Below are positions 22,915-34,500 of a stretch of DNA of 64,000 nucleotides, piece by piece; position 1 is the first letter of the stretch; the number at the start of each line of letters is the position of its first letter. The stretch is from positions 1 through 64,000 of the forward strand of contig CDMY01000214.1 of assembly GCA_001179505.1 (NCBI GenBank), read 5' to 3'. Source of the DNA: Vitrella brassicaformis. Its lineage: Eukaryota > Sar > Vitrellaceae. Made by a program: the position numbers and the translations under genes. Under the pieces are notes generated by a model, which was not told the DNA's origin, did not search any database, and saw only the letters and a list, made by a program, of their open reading frames with translations.

Positions 22915-25900
22915 TCCGTGTAGGAGGCGATCGATCGGTGGGTCTCATCGCAGCACGACCCCCACAGAGAGGCTGCACGACGGCAGAACAAGCAGGTGGG
23001 GACAGAGAGAGCGACCATGTGTGACCGACCCCTCAATGTGCTGTGTGTCTGTCAGAATCGGCTGGTGCGGTGTCTGTCGGACAAGAGAGTCCTCCACACC
23101 ATCTACCAGCTTGTTGGGCCGTCGCATTTCGCTGTCGCACAAGTCGCTATGCTCGCGCTCTCATGTCGAAGTCTGCTAGACGCGTAAACAGTCATTCACA
23201 CACATACAGACGCACCTTTACTCCATGGCCACTTCATGCTGCCTGGGTTTAGGCTGTGTCCCGTCCGTTCGACTGACCGCATCTCACCGTATGCCAATCG
23301 CGAGCTGCTGGCGCCATTTGCATCGATCTCAGTGAGCAAGCAAAATCGGCTGGTGGCGGCATTGGCGAGGTATGTTGGTGGGAAGAGATGATGGACAGCA
23401 ATTCACTTGTGTTCACGGCTTCATTCTTGCCATCAGGTATTCACCCGACATGATGTTGACATTGTCGATCCACTGGGAGTGCTCACCGACCGCCGATGAC
23501 ATCAGCGACCTCATCGGCTTCCTCCAGAGGGCCGACAGACTCATGACGCTCAGACTGATGTGTAAGCCGACCATAAGAGAACGCGCACGTTGTCGCTGAT
23601 TGTCAAGGTATGTGTGCCGCTCAGTTATGGATTTGACTCAGGTGCCTGATGACGAGTGCGCCCAACTTGCCGACGCCATCGGCCGCCTGCCCTCACTTGC
23701 CACTCTCCACCTGGAAGAGGAAGACCTGAGCTGTGCCTTCGCCGGCCGGTTGAGTGCCGTGCTCAAGGCCCGGCCAGAAGGAGACGGCAAGGGCGGCAGC
23801 AGCAGTGAGACTGTCTCCCCACCACCGTCATCGTCACGTGGCGTCACGCGCGCCGCCAGCACATCGTCCGCTGTCGTGCCGGCAGACTCAGCGGAGGACA
23901 GCCAGGGGACGACCGAGGCGGGGTAGACGGCCGACACGGGGGACGACAAGGAAGAAAGGCCCCTCACGGCACTCAGGTATAGGCGCAGGACAGGGAATGA
24001 GACAACGGAGCATTCACTGAGGCCGTTGGGTGTACAGGAGGATGACAATCTCTTTCTGTCGAGTGTCGTTCAATTCTTGTCTAAACTTGCTCGAGGTGCG
24101 TCGAAAAAACGAGGAGATTCCATCTTGCTGATTAGGGCCTGTGTGTGTCGTATCACCTACAGGGCCTCTGTGGTAGGTCTTTCGAGTTTCTGAGTCTGTA
24201 CAATATCACGTTGACCAAGTCTGAGGGCGAAACTGATCGATACGACCAACTGCAGGTCTGGAAAGCACTGGCCACACTCAGACAGCCTCGATGACACCCT
24301 TCTCTGTTGGCATATCCCTTGTCCACAGAGAGTGATGGGGCGACTCTTCGGAACCATTGTGTGCATGGAGTTCCTTCTATCGTTTCGTTCCGCTGGCGAG
24401 TTGTCGCTGCCCGTCGTTGAGGAAATAGTCATGTCGGCCGCGACGGCTGGCCTTAAGGCCAACCCAAATCGACGCACTCTCAAGTACGCCACATACACCT
24501 GGAATGTGAGTATGTATGTAGCTGACCGTGTCCCTTCAGGTTCCTGGATCTGCCTGCCACCGCAAACAGCGTTGAGCCCTTCCTCCAATTGGCATTGAAG
24601 GACCTCACACTATCGTACCTCTCTCTTTCATGTACGTGAAGCCACCAAGCAAATGTCGCGTACATGATGCTGTTTCATATGTGTCGATTCGGCAGCATCT
24701 GAGCCGCTGGGCGATCTCATCAGCCGGCATTTCCTGTCGAGTGGCGACTTTGCGTCATTGGTGCATGGGGCCGTCGCCAGGGCCGATGCTGAGCGTGAGA
24801 GTGCCCTGCAAGCCGAACGTGGTGTCAAGGAGCGTCAGTGGGCGGCCGATGATGCCCGCCTGCCGCCGGCGGCTGACGCAGCTGAGGAGGACCGACGGAG
24901 GGCGGCAGGGGGAAGGAGGGAGGAGGGGCTGCGGGCCAAGGAGGAGGAGGCCAGAAGCAAATCGCCATTCGTGCTGGACCTCAGAGGTACGTGAATGTGC
25001 AGACAGAGCCAGGGGGATATCGGTGCATTTATGTTGTGTTGGTCTGCCTGTGACTCCCGTTCAGACGTTCCTCTTGCCGGTGCCAGCAGCGATGCCTATG
25101 ACGTGCCGGCTATGTTTCAGGTGGTCGAGGACATGAACAAGCAATACAACTTCCGGCGTTCGGTGATCGACACATGTAAGGAGCCGAAGCCACCTTTCCC
25201 CTCAACTCCTCTGTGTGTGTCTTCCTCTCTCTCAATGTCTGTCAGCCCTGGATTCCGTCGGTTGGCAGCTGTCGCCTATCCACCGGCGCCTGTGTCGTGC
25301 CCTTGTGCAGTCCTATGACCCAATCAGCCCTCTCGTGTGGGCGGAGACAGTCGCCAGCAAGGGGACTTCATTGATGCTGCTGTATTTTGAAAGCCTATCA
25401 CACAAGAATCCCGGCGCCGACTCAGAACATGGCTTCCAGAACCCCTTCTCTGTGACGGCGGCTGACCTGGCCATTTACCGCGGCTGCGTGAGGGAGCTCG
25501 AGGCTCTCAAAGACGACCCTGCCATCAACAACATCACTCAAGAGGATGTCGACAGTGCCAACACCGCCCTCACTGGTAAGTGAGCTGAGAAGGGGGAAAT
25601 GGCACCATCACACGCATGTGTCATCTCCTTCGTTGTGTTGTGGTTAGAGACCGTCAGGCTGGGCCAGGAGCAGGGGACTGTGCATCTAGCGGTACACGAG
25701 ATCACACGCTGCGGATCGTCTGTTGCCGACTACTGTGCGCTTATCATTCAGGCTTTGTTTGAGAAGCAGAAGCGGCTGCAGGTGATCGAGAACCTGCTGG
25801 CGACGCTGCAGACCAAGCTCAGCGACCTCAAGGGGCAGAGGGACAAGGCCGCTCTGTCCAAGGCCGGCAAGAAGGGCATCGACACGAACAGCCTTGACAG

Positions 25901-28154
25901 CAGGATCGCCAGCCTCACCGAGCAAATCAACAAGAACACCGCGGCAAGGGCAGAAGTGGTCAGAGAGATCGGTACGAAGTGCAGCATCAGACGCAGACAC
26001 AAATCTTACATTCTACTCCGTCTTTGGACCAGACATGCTTCAGAGGATGGTTACCGGCGAGCGTCCTGCGGTCGAGGACCAGCCCAAAAGCCGCTGTGAC
26101 GTCGTGCGCGAGGAGCTGCGTGAGAAGCTTGAGAGAAGGAAGAAGGAGAAGGCCAAGCAGGAGCGGCGCACGAAGCGCCAAGCCGACAAGACAACCGACG
26201 AGGCCGTCAGTTCCGTCATGGCGGCCAAGGAGGTGACGGCGCGCAGGAACGAGAAGGACCTTCTCCGGGAAATCGGCGAGCAGGTGTCCGACGAGAGTGA
26301 GGACCAGCAGCGGCAGGGCGAAGGTGGGCAGCAGGTGGGCGAGGGCGGCAAGAAGGCCAAGAAGAAAAAACGACCCAAGACCAAAAGACCCCCGGCCGCC
26401 TCTGCTATATCGTCTGGCCCTCTCCCATCCGCCGCCGCAGCGCCATCCGTTGCGGCAGACGGCAGCCCATCTGTGCAGGAGGGAGAGGGAGAGGCGGATG
26501 ACGGCCTCGAGCTCGTGGACAGCGAGCCGTCGAGCAGCCATCTGTATGGCCCAGCTGTCGCGTCCGGTGGTGCTGCGGCCACGAGTGCTGCCCAGGAGTC
26601 ACTGCAGCATCTGTCGATGGCTCCCTCCATGCACCCGCTGCCCGACGTCGGGTATTACTCTGACGACCTGCTGTCGCTTGATGCTGTGAGTGAGGATGGT
26701 GGCGGTGGTGATGGCCTGGCTGGCCAGGGTGCTGGGGCGACGGGAGGCGCGGCGGGGCATCGTGACAATGGGCGTGTGGGTGGTGGAGAGGAGACCGAGG
26801 CGATGCGGGCCAGGTGAGGCGATTCATGGGGTCTGGTTACACAGTGACGGTATGTCTGGTCTTGTCAGGGTTGCTGAGCTCGAGGCTGAGTTGATGCGCA
26901 GAGACCGGCAAAGCGAGGCGGCGAGGTGAGACAAGAAGAACGAAGTGGGGAGGGACTCACCACCGTGGTTGTGGTGTCGGACTATAGGCGTGAGTCGATG
27001 GAGAGGGAGGCCGCGTTTCAGCAACAGCTTCAGGCTGCCCAGCAGGAGACTCATGCGGCTCGTCAGGAGATCGAGCGGTACACATGCATCGGTGCATCCA
27101 TCCAACTGACTGTTCCCTCCTTTGTTGCTGTCTGCAGGTTGCGTGAGGCTCAGTTGGCCGGCGAGCAGACCGTCGCTGACACTCTGGCGGCCAACGAGCG
27201 GCTCCGGGCCGATATGCGGCAAGCCAATGCGGATCGACAGCAGCTCAGCCGACAGCACCAGCGGCTCACCAGGTATCTACACACACAGGGCCTACGCAGC
27301 GCCTCACCGTCTGTGTGTCCGTGTGTTCAGTGACATCGATCGCGAGAGGTCTCTTCGTGAGCAGCAGGCGGCCGAGATGGGGCAGCTGCAACATCACCTC
27401 GACACACACAAGAGGTCAGCCAAACAGCACTGACGCCCACAACAAAATGAACGGGACTCACCCCGTGTGTGACGTTTGTCTATCATTACGTATGTGTCAG
27501 GGCTGCTGCTGAGAGGGAGGCGTCGCTCACTCAGCAGAACACATCCCAGGCACAGGAGATCGCCAGGTAATTAACCGACAGGCCGCCAACGTACCTCGTC
27601 ACGCATCTCTCTCCCTTTGTGTCTGTCGCTCAATCAGTCTCACCGAGGGCAACCGGGCGCTGCAGGCCGACATTGATGAGCTACGCAGCAACCAGATCGA
27701 CAGGTCAGTACCCAATCACACAGAGGCGGGCAACACCAGTGCATGCCCTTTGATGTGATGTCTGTCATTCAGGTTGACCGAGAGATCTGGCCAACTGACC
27801 ACTGCTGATGAGTTCAGCGGCTTTGCTATGCAGCTGGCGGACCGCCAGACGGCCCTCACCACCACAGAGCTGCCCCAGCTGCATTCACTCGAGCGGCGGG
27901 CTCAGCAGGCCGCCCAGCAGAAGATGCAGGCCGAGTTGCGCCAGCAGATGCGGCAGGAGATGCAGCAGAGCAACCAGAGGACACGAGAGGAGGCCACCGA
28001 CTGCCAAGTCTGCCAGGAGAGGGAGCGGTCGGTGGTGCTGCGGCCGTGCAACCACTTCTGCATCTGCCTGCAATGCGCACAGACCATGCAGCCCCGCCAG
28101 TGCCCCCTGTGTCGACAGGCCTTCACCGGCTGGAGCCCCGCCATATTCTCGTGA
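20123..28154 (+). CDS. RING-finger protein with helical repeats and coiled coil, copy 1 (carries in-frame stop)
   Basis: About 30 exons, potentially ~1,950 residues; a likely E3 ubiquitin ligase from its C-terminal RING (CQVC...PCNH..CICLQC...CPLC, last exon 27774-28154). Order: a disordered Ser/Gln/Pro-rich N-terminus; a helical, ARM/HEAT-like middle (FVEQVEELNETPLLPDDGP, CERVAQAGFLSAAMTILQS); a region near 25.2-25.6 kb with YFESLSHKNPGAD and PAINNITQEDVD; a Lys/Glu-rich segment with GGKKAKKKKRPKTK; seven short coiled-coil exons (RESMEREAAFQQQLQAAQQ); then the RING. Two lesions relative to copy 2: TAG at 23924-23926 where copy 2 has CAG, and a lost splice acceptor at 20783-20784, with an in-frame AG 15 bases on. 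Exons beyond the stop remain open, so the lesion is recent, tolerated or a sequence error. The start is ATG 20123 (MSTDANAEALSPDSP). The partner and substrate are unknown. Confidence 0.75.
22888..22914. repeat. (TG)n microsatellite in intron
   Basis: A run of TG dinucleotides just upstream of the acceptor of the exon encoding EAIDRWVSSQHDPHREAARR in copy 1. Copy 2 has a longer, CG-interrupted version at 57632-57682. Confidence 0.85.
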
Positions 28155-28769
28155 CAACAGATCGACCCACTGTGGGTGCTGGTGGTGGGGTGGGTGCTGG
28201 TGGTGGGGCTGTGGTGCGGTCGAATGCGTGTGTCGACGGCCGGCATGCTATCATGGCAGACAGACAGCGGGGGGAGGGGGCCCAGTGGTTGATTTAAGAC
28301 TTTTGTTGCTCTGTGTCCGTGTCCCCCAGAGGCAGCCTTTATGGCTTTTTGACCCCTCATTGCATTGTGTACGTTTCCTTCTTTATGTTGACTAGCTGCC
28401 TCGCTGTCTGAGTGCGTGTGCCACCGACCGACGCTATCATGGCAGAGTTGTGTTGTGATGTGTGTGTGTTCATGGAGGAGAGCTTTCATGGCCTTCTTTA
28501 ACCACACCTCAGTCACCGTCTTGTTTTGCATTCCATTGCATGGGTCTCGCTCCTTGCTTTATGTGTATATCCATCGCTGCCTCGCTGCCTAGGTCAAAGG
28601 AGGGATATGTCGGGTGCTGATGTGTACATACATACATACCTGTATAGATACTCAGTCATCCATTCATCCACCCGACTCCTTGGGGGTTGCCTGGCTTCGG
28701 TGCCTGGTGCGTCTGAATGCATGTGAGCAGAGACCTCTACAGTTACCAACCCAGCCACGCACCAATCCA
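28155..28769. other. 3' flank of RING copy 1 with tandem module
   Basis: Bases 28155-28442 are shared with copy 2 (the duplication's end). A diverged tandem module follows: 28245-28411 and 28433-28595 both run from TATCATGGCAGA through a TTTATGGC/TTTCATGGCC stretch and CATTGCAT to GCTGCCTCGCTG. No gene is seen. Confidence 0.45.
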
Positions 28770-31381
28770 TCAGAGTGTCTTGACAGTCATATCAACACGT
28801 CCCAGACAGTAGTTCTCCATCACGGCAGCAGCACACGGCACCAACACAGAGATGGCAAAGGCGGCCAGCATGGCGAGCGGCCGGTCAGAGATCAATACCG
28901 CCAGAGGGAGGGGCAGGTACGCTGACGACCGCGCCCCGAACATGCATACCACCACACCTACCGGCACACACACAACATACGAACAGAATGTGTTTGTGAA
29001 TGGTTTCTGTGTTGACATATGGGAATGCACCTGAGAGGGCGGCCGCGAGCCCAGCGGCTGTGTTGCAGATGGTCGATCGCTCCATGAAGGGGTAGGCGCC
29101 CTCAATGAAGTCACCGAACAGGAAGTTGATAAACAGACCACGCCGAGACAAATGCACATCTGACATACACACACGCGGACACAGACACAGACACACGCAT
29201 CACGCACACACATAGATCTAAGTGTGTCCGGGGTGGCTGTGCGGCTGACCTTCCTTTTGCCTCGGGAAGACGATGTGTGCGAGGCAGAGGCCAAGCGACA
29301 CGCCCACAAGGACGCACTCGTCTATCGCACCAAGTGTGGCAGGGTCCCCCCGCTCCATCTCGACAATGATCAGCGGCAGAATGACGATGTGGTACATGCC
29401 CCTGCCCGACCCCCACCACACAAACCACCCCAGGGCAGCGCCCTTGATGCACCGAAGTAGCATCGACGAGAGGGGCCACGAGTGGAGGATGAAGCGGACA
29501 GATGACGCCAGTTGGCTGCAGATGGGAGAGAGGGCCAGCTCCACCAGACCACCTGCACACACAGACGGAGAGGGGAATGATATGAGCCAGGGGTTTTAGT
29601 GTCTTTGTATGATGTCACCTACCCGTGACAATGCCCGTCCCCCCTGCCGTGGTAATGCTTGCAGCAGTGGCAGGCACACCTGACGATACATACCAAAACA
29701 TACACACACACACACACACACGGTCTGCTCATGTGCCATACCGTATCGACATGCGCAAGCGAGCACCGTTGGTGCGGCCATCCCCCCCAGCAAGCCCGCG
29801 ATGAGCCCAGCGATGACGCCTCCCTGCCCGACGATGCAGCTGCCCGCCAACGCACCCACCAATACACTCGTCTCACCTGTGTGGGTGGACAGAAGCATCC
29901 ATCAGTCTATCGCCAAACTGTGTCCATGGCTGGAGCATCCTACCAAGCTCAGACGTCTGTTGCGCTGCCACCGTGGCCACCACAGTCGGCAAACCACGGG
30001 AACACAACACCTGGACAGACACACACGCACACGCGTGTGCGAAGGCGTGTGTGGTGGGTGTGTTTCTTGTTTGTTGCAGACACACGCACAGGTAAGGTAC
30101 CTGCATCCACATTGACGCAGTGGATTGACCGCTGCTATCGTACACGCGGGACAAAGCCCACTTGACCACCATCACACACACAAACACGGGCAGACAACCT
30201 GACACAGACAGACAAACAAAGAAAGGCACATGCAAATAAGGACATCAAGAGATGCCTAGCTTAGACCAAACCCCATCTGCTGACTGACCTCCAAGCACAG
30301 AGTGCATGGTGTGCAGCAGGTGCCGTATACCCAACACTGTCTGGCCACTGGTAGGCCAGTAGGGCACACGCAACTCACCAGCAACCGACGCTGCAAAACT
30401 ACAGGCACACGCACAATGGTCAATGCCACGTTGTCGTGGGTATGTATGTGTGTGTGTACGAGATGGCCTTCGAAGCAGGTGTGGTGGCCACCGATCCCCC
30501 AGAGCTGCCCACCACCCGCGCCCCCATGCTGATGGCACGGCCTGCAGTGCACACCAGCAGACAAGCACACAAACACAAGGGTCAACGTGGCCATCGATCT
30601 GCGTCTTCATGTGGTCGTCACTTACCGATGAGGTCCCTCCCGTGCCCACGATTGGCAGGCGGACTGTTGGCAGCGATGCCGCGATGAGGGCCTCACGATT
30701 GACGCCGTCAGCATCGAATGAGAGAGCAATCAGACCAGACAGCCGCAGTGACGATGTGATGTTGTCACTGTCGCCATTGCCATTGCCGACGCCGCGAATG
30801 AGGGTGCCGATCTGCCTATCGACGTGACGAGCCACCCCATTGACCTCCTGCAAGGTGCCTGGACGAATCGACGCACAAAGCGGAGTGTCCATGTTGGCGT
30901 TGCTGCACATGTCGCAGCGTGTTGTCTGACCCCTCACAGTGGCGATGGGCGCCCTCCCTGGCCTCGAGGTGACATTGTCAGTCATCAGCTCTTTCTGTGC
31001 GTTGCTGAGGAGCGATGGCGGCCGAACAAATAGCGTGGCCGAAGCTTCTCTGCTGGCAACGTCCAGAGGCACTGCACAGCACACGCAGACACGGATGAGC
31101 AGGCAGGCAGGCAGGCAGATCTGTATGTGTGTCGTGCCAGCGTACACACCGCACCTTGTGTTGCAACGAACTGAATGACATCAAGCGTCATTTTGCAGGC
31201 GGCAAGCTGACCCTCTACCTCATCGAAGAAGAGCTCGGGAGAGGTGTGCCTAGGCACGCACGCAAAAGCAACACACACAACAGATGGAGATCCATCCATC
31301 GATAGAATGATCGAAGGCTGATGCGCACCCGAGGGTCGCTGCGCCTCCGCCACTGCTGCCTACGAGCGCAATTGAGGGCAT
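28770..31381 (-). CDS. Multi-pass membrane protein with N-terminal soluble domain, family unrecognised
   Basis: About 11 exons. The first exon encodes MPSIALVGSSGGGAATLG, joined to HTSPELFFDEVEGQL. A large exon (about 31070-30626) ends LPTVRLPIVGTGGTSS, and the following exon has a conserved-looking frame RAISMGARVVGSSGGSVATT. Glycine-rich loops (GSSGGG, GTGGTS, GSSGGS) suggest a phosphate- or nucleotide-binding soluble domain. The C-terminal half is strongly hydrophobic: LVGALAGSCIVGQGGVIAG, LIAGLLGGMAAPTVLA, GWFVWWGSGRGMYHIVILPL, VLVGVSLGLCLAHIVF and MLAAFAISVLVPCAAAVM, giving about six to eight membrane segments, and ends at TGA 28770. The splice phases around 30540-30626 and 30275-30010 do not fit the conserved-looking frame with ordinary GT-AG sites, so two junctions are unresolved. 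It may be a transporter, but no family was identified. Confidence 0.6.
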
Positions 31382-31506
31382 CTTTCACGTCCAGTTTGCG
31401 AGCTAGAGCTCGCAAACGCTCAACGGCTATTGTACGTGGTGTGTTGTTTCCGACGAAGAGTCGACAAAGAGGGCATGTGTGCGTGAGTAATTAGGGTACC
31501 CTTCAG
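31382..31506. promoter_or_regulatory. Compact divergent promoter with 10-bp inverted repeat
   Basis: A 125-bp gap between the divergent starts of the membrane-protein gene (31381) and the FAS1 gene (31507). At 31395-31416 lie arms TTTGCGAGCT and AGCTCGCAAA separated by AG, the most complete form of the palindrome that recurs near other starts. Confidence 0.5.
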
Positions 31507-34500
31507 ATGGTGGCCAAAGCGACCGGCCTCCTGAAGGCAGTTTTATCTCTCACCGCAATCTGGCCTTCATGCGTGGTGGATGCGCAGATCGGCAGGGGCG
31601 TGCTCCCACGTCGGCGGCGAGGCATCGTGACGTCCCCCCTCGGCCTCAGCCAGCAGTTCGCAGAGACCCTGGCCACCCTGCAGCACGCCAACACAGCCAA
31701 CTTCGCCAACGGACCTGTCACGTCCTTCAATGGCCTGCCCCCTGCCAGTGTTGCTGCGGCGGCGGCGTCGACGTCCATATCATCGCTGCCGATGGTGGAT
31801 GCGACCACAGTGGAGGACACTGTCGGGCAGCTGGTGAAGAATGACACGAGTGGATCGGCCGACAAAGAGGATGGCAGCAGCAACAAGGACGAGCAGAAGG
31901 GCAGCAGTGACGATGACGAAGGCAGAAGCGGCGGTCTCAAGCTGTGCGACCCTGTGTGTGGTGAGGGTGAGGTGTGTACGGTGTCCCACAGGGGCGGCAG
32001 CGACTTCCTGTCTAAACCGCAGTTCGAATGTCGATGTCTGGAGAGGGGGTACCGCACTGACGCCAGCGGCAAATGTGTCCCACTGGTGCAGTTGAGTGAG
32101 AAGAAACCACCAGCAGCGGCAGCAACAGCACCTGAGGAGAAGAATGATGAAGAGCCCAAGGCGGCTGACGATAAGGCCAAGGAGGCAGACGCAAGTGAGT
32201 GAGCAGGGAGAGGCTGACGTGGCTGATGCAGTACTATTTCTTGCTGCATGTGTTGGTTATCTATCCATATGCAGAGGATGCTGCAGCTGCCTCAGCGGCC
32301 GGAAACAGCGATGGCGATGCCGCTGCCAACAAGACGCTCCACGAAACCCTCGCGTCGAAGACGGTATGCACAATGCATCCGACACGCTCTCATCTCGTCT
32401 CATGTGTGTGGTCGATCTATCTATCAGGAGCTGAGCTCCTTCCTGCTCTTGCTAGAGACCGCCGGGCTTAAGGAGGTGCTGGACCGGCCCTCACCCAAGG
32501 TGACCATCCTGGCACCCTCCAACGACGCTATCAAGTCGCTCGGGCAGGGCGCACTCACCAGCATCGTCGGCGACACTCAAGTACTGTCCAGCCTCCTGGC
32601 TGCCCACATAATGGAGGGCGAGTACACGGCCGACGCCATAGCCGACCTCAAGACGCTGCCCACACTCGGTGGGTGGGAGGTGTCGGTGGAGCGAGAAGGG
32701 GGTCTGGTGCTCGGGGACTCGGCCACCATCCTGCAGCGGGACATCAAGGCGAGCAACGGCCTCATCCAGGTGCTGGATGCGGTCATCCTGCCGCCACCCA
32801 AGGGCCCTGACCTCAAGATGAAGAACAACACATCTAACACGACCACGACAGATACGACAGATACGACGGCAGACGGCGGCCCGAAGCAGATGGAGGACGG
32901 CGACGGCATCGTGTCTATCGCCACGGACCCGCTGCAGCCTGTGGATGACCTCGGAAGTGGTGCTGGTGCAGGTGCAGGTGCTGGTGCGGGTGCAGGGACG
33001 GCTGGGGAGTCTTCGACCCCCGACAACGAGCCTGTGACGATGTTGACGGAGGGCGAGGGAAATGACAATGACACATCGGTGGCAGCAGCAGCAGCAACAG
33101 CAGCAGCCGCACCAGAGCAGAAGGAGGACACCCCCCCGGTATCACCGTTCAATGGCACGCTGGCCGACTTCATCGAACAGGACAAGGTGATTGATTGGCC
33201 CAGTGGCGTGCAAACAGATTGTGTCTATATGTGTGTGGCTCTCCCTCCCTTATTTCCTCCCTCAGGATCTGTTCACCTTCAACAGTGCGATGGTCAAGAC
33301 CATGACGCGTGCCGCCTTCGCCGACACCGAACACGGCCCATACACACTCTTCGCCCCTGTCGACAAGGCATTCGGGCGGCTCACCCAGCAGCAGCTACAG
33401 TTCCTCGGCGAAAGCCCCGACGCACTCACCAAAGTCAGTCAGTCAGCACACCTGCGGAAACACAACACACCCTCGTCCACCCACTCATGTGCGCATCTGT
33501 GTTGTGTTGTGTGTGGTGCAGCTGGTGGCGTACCACGTGGTGAGCGGGAAGCTGACATCTGCAGAGGTGACGGCAGCGAGCAGCAGGGACCTCCCATCGG
33601 TGCTGGGCGACACGGTGACCGTGAGCAGGACCCCTGGGGGCGAGTTGTTGGTCAACGATCGGGCCAAAGTGCTCAGGGCGGACGTCCCCGTGGCCAACGG
33701 GGCCGTCTTCTTCGTCGACAATGTGCTGCTTCCCGTCTCTGTGGACGAGGGAATGGCCACAGCGGCTGCCGAGGCTGAGAAGGCTAAGCAGGCTGCCAAG
33801 CCGCAACAACAGGCCACTGCGAACGGCACTGCTGCGTCTGGTGCGGCTGGTGCTGAGCTGCCGGCACAGAATGAGACGGAGGGTGCCAATCCGAGTGCAG
33901 ATGCAATTCTCTCAGCCGCAGCAGCGGCGGCCTCTGACGCGCTTGGACCTGCGGCACCACGTTTCGCCGGCGAAGACATGCAGCAGAGTGGTGTGGACGA
34001 CGCCATGGGTGCACTGGACATGGCTGGTGGTGGTGGTGGTGGGGGTGGAGATGAGGGTGACGACGGCATGGTGAGCATCGCTACCACGAGTGATGGCGGA
34101 GAGCCTGTGCCGTGGGAGGAAGGGCCGAATGGTGCGAGGAAACCCGGCGGATATGACAACAGCGTCGGCGACGTGCTCGCTTCAAACGAGGTCAGTGACA
34201 GGGAGGGAGGGAGGGAGAAATCTGCTGTGTTGGTTTGGTTCATGTGGGCGTGGCGTTGGTGTCTCGTTTCCTGTTGTCTGCAGGACTACTACACGTATTT
34301 GTCGGCTGTGCGTGCGGTGGGCCTCTTTGACAAGCTCGAAGCAGAAGAGGGTAAGTGCAATGGGTGCACAGACACGGACACATACAGACAGACAGACATG
34401 TGTATGTCTCATGCACTCACTGTCTGTCTGTCTGTCTGTCTACAGGCCCCTTCACGGTGTTTGTCCCGAGTAACGAGGCCTTCGCTTCCCTCGGGGGCGA

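Larger units (their letters stand above)
20000..28442 (+). repeat. Arm 1 of 8.4-kb inverted segmental duplication
   Basis: Matches the reverse complement of about 52,035-60,436 over the whole RING gene including introns, 5' leader and about 290 bp of 3' flank. The left edge is at the shared GACAATTGATTCACAGTGAG, and the right edge is near GACGCTA(T/C)CATGG. Exons are mostly near-identical in codon phase, while introns and disordered segments diverge more. Confidence 0.85.

Noticed and set aside
31103-31120. CAGG repeats as a regulatory array
   Set aside because: Short intronic microsatellite like many others in this window.
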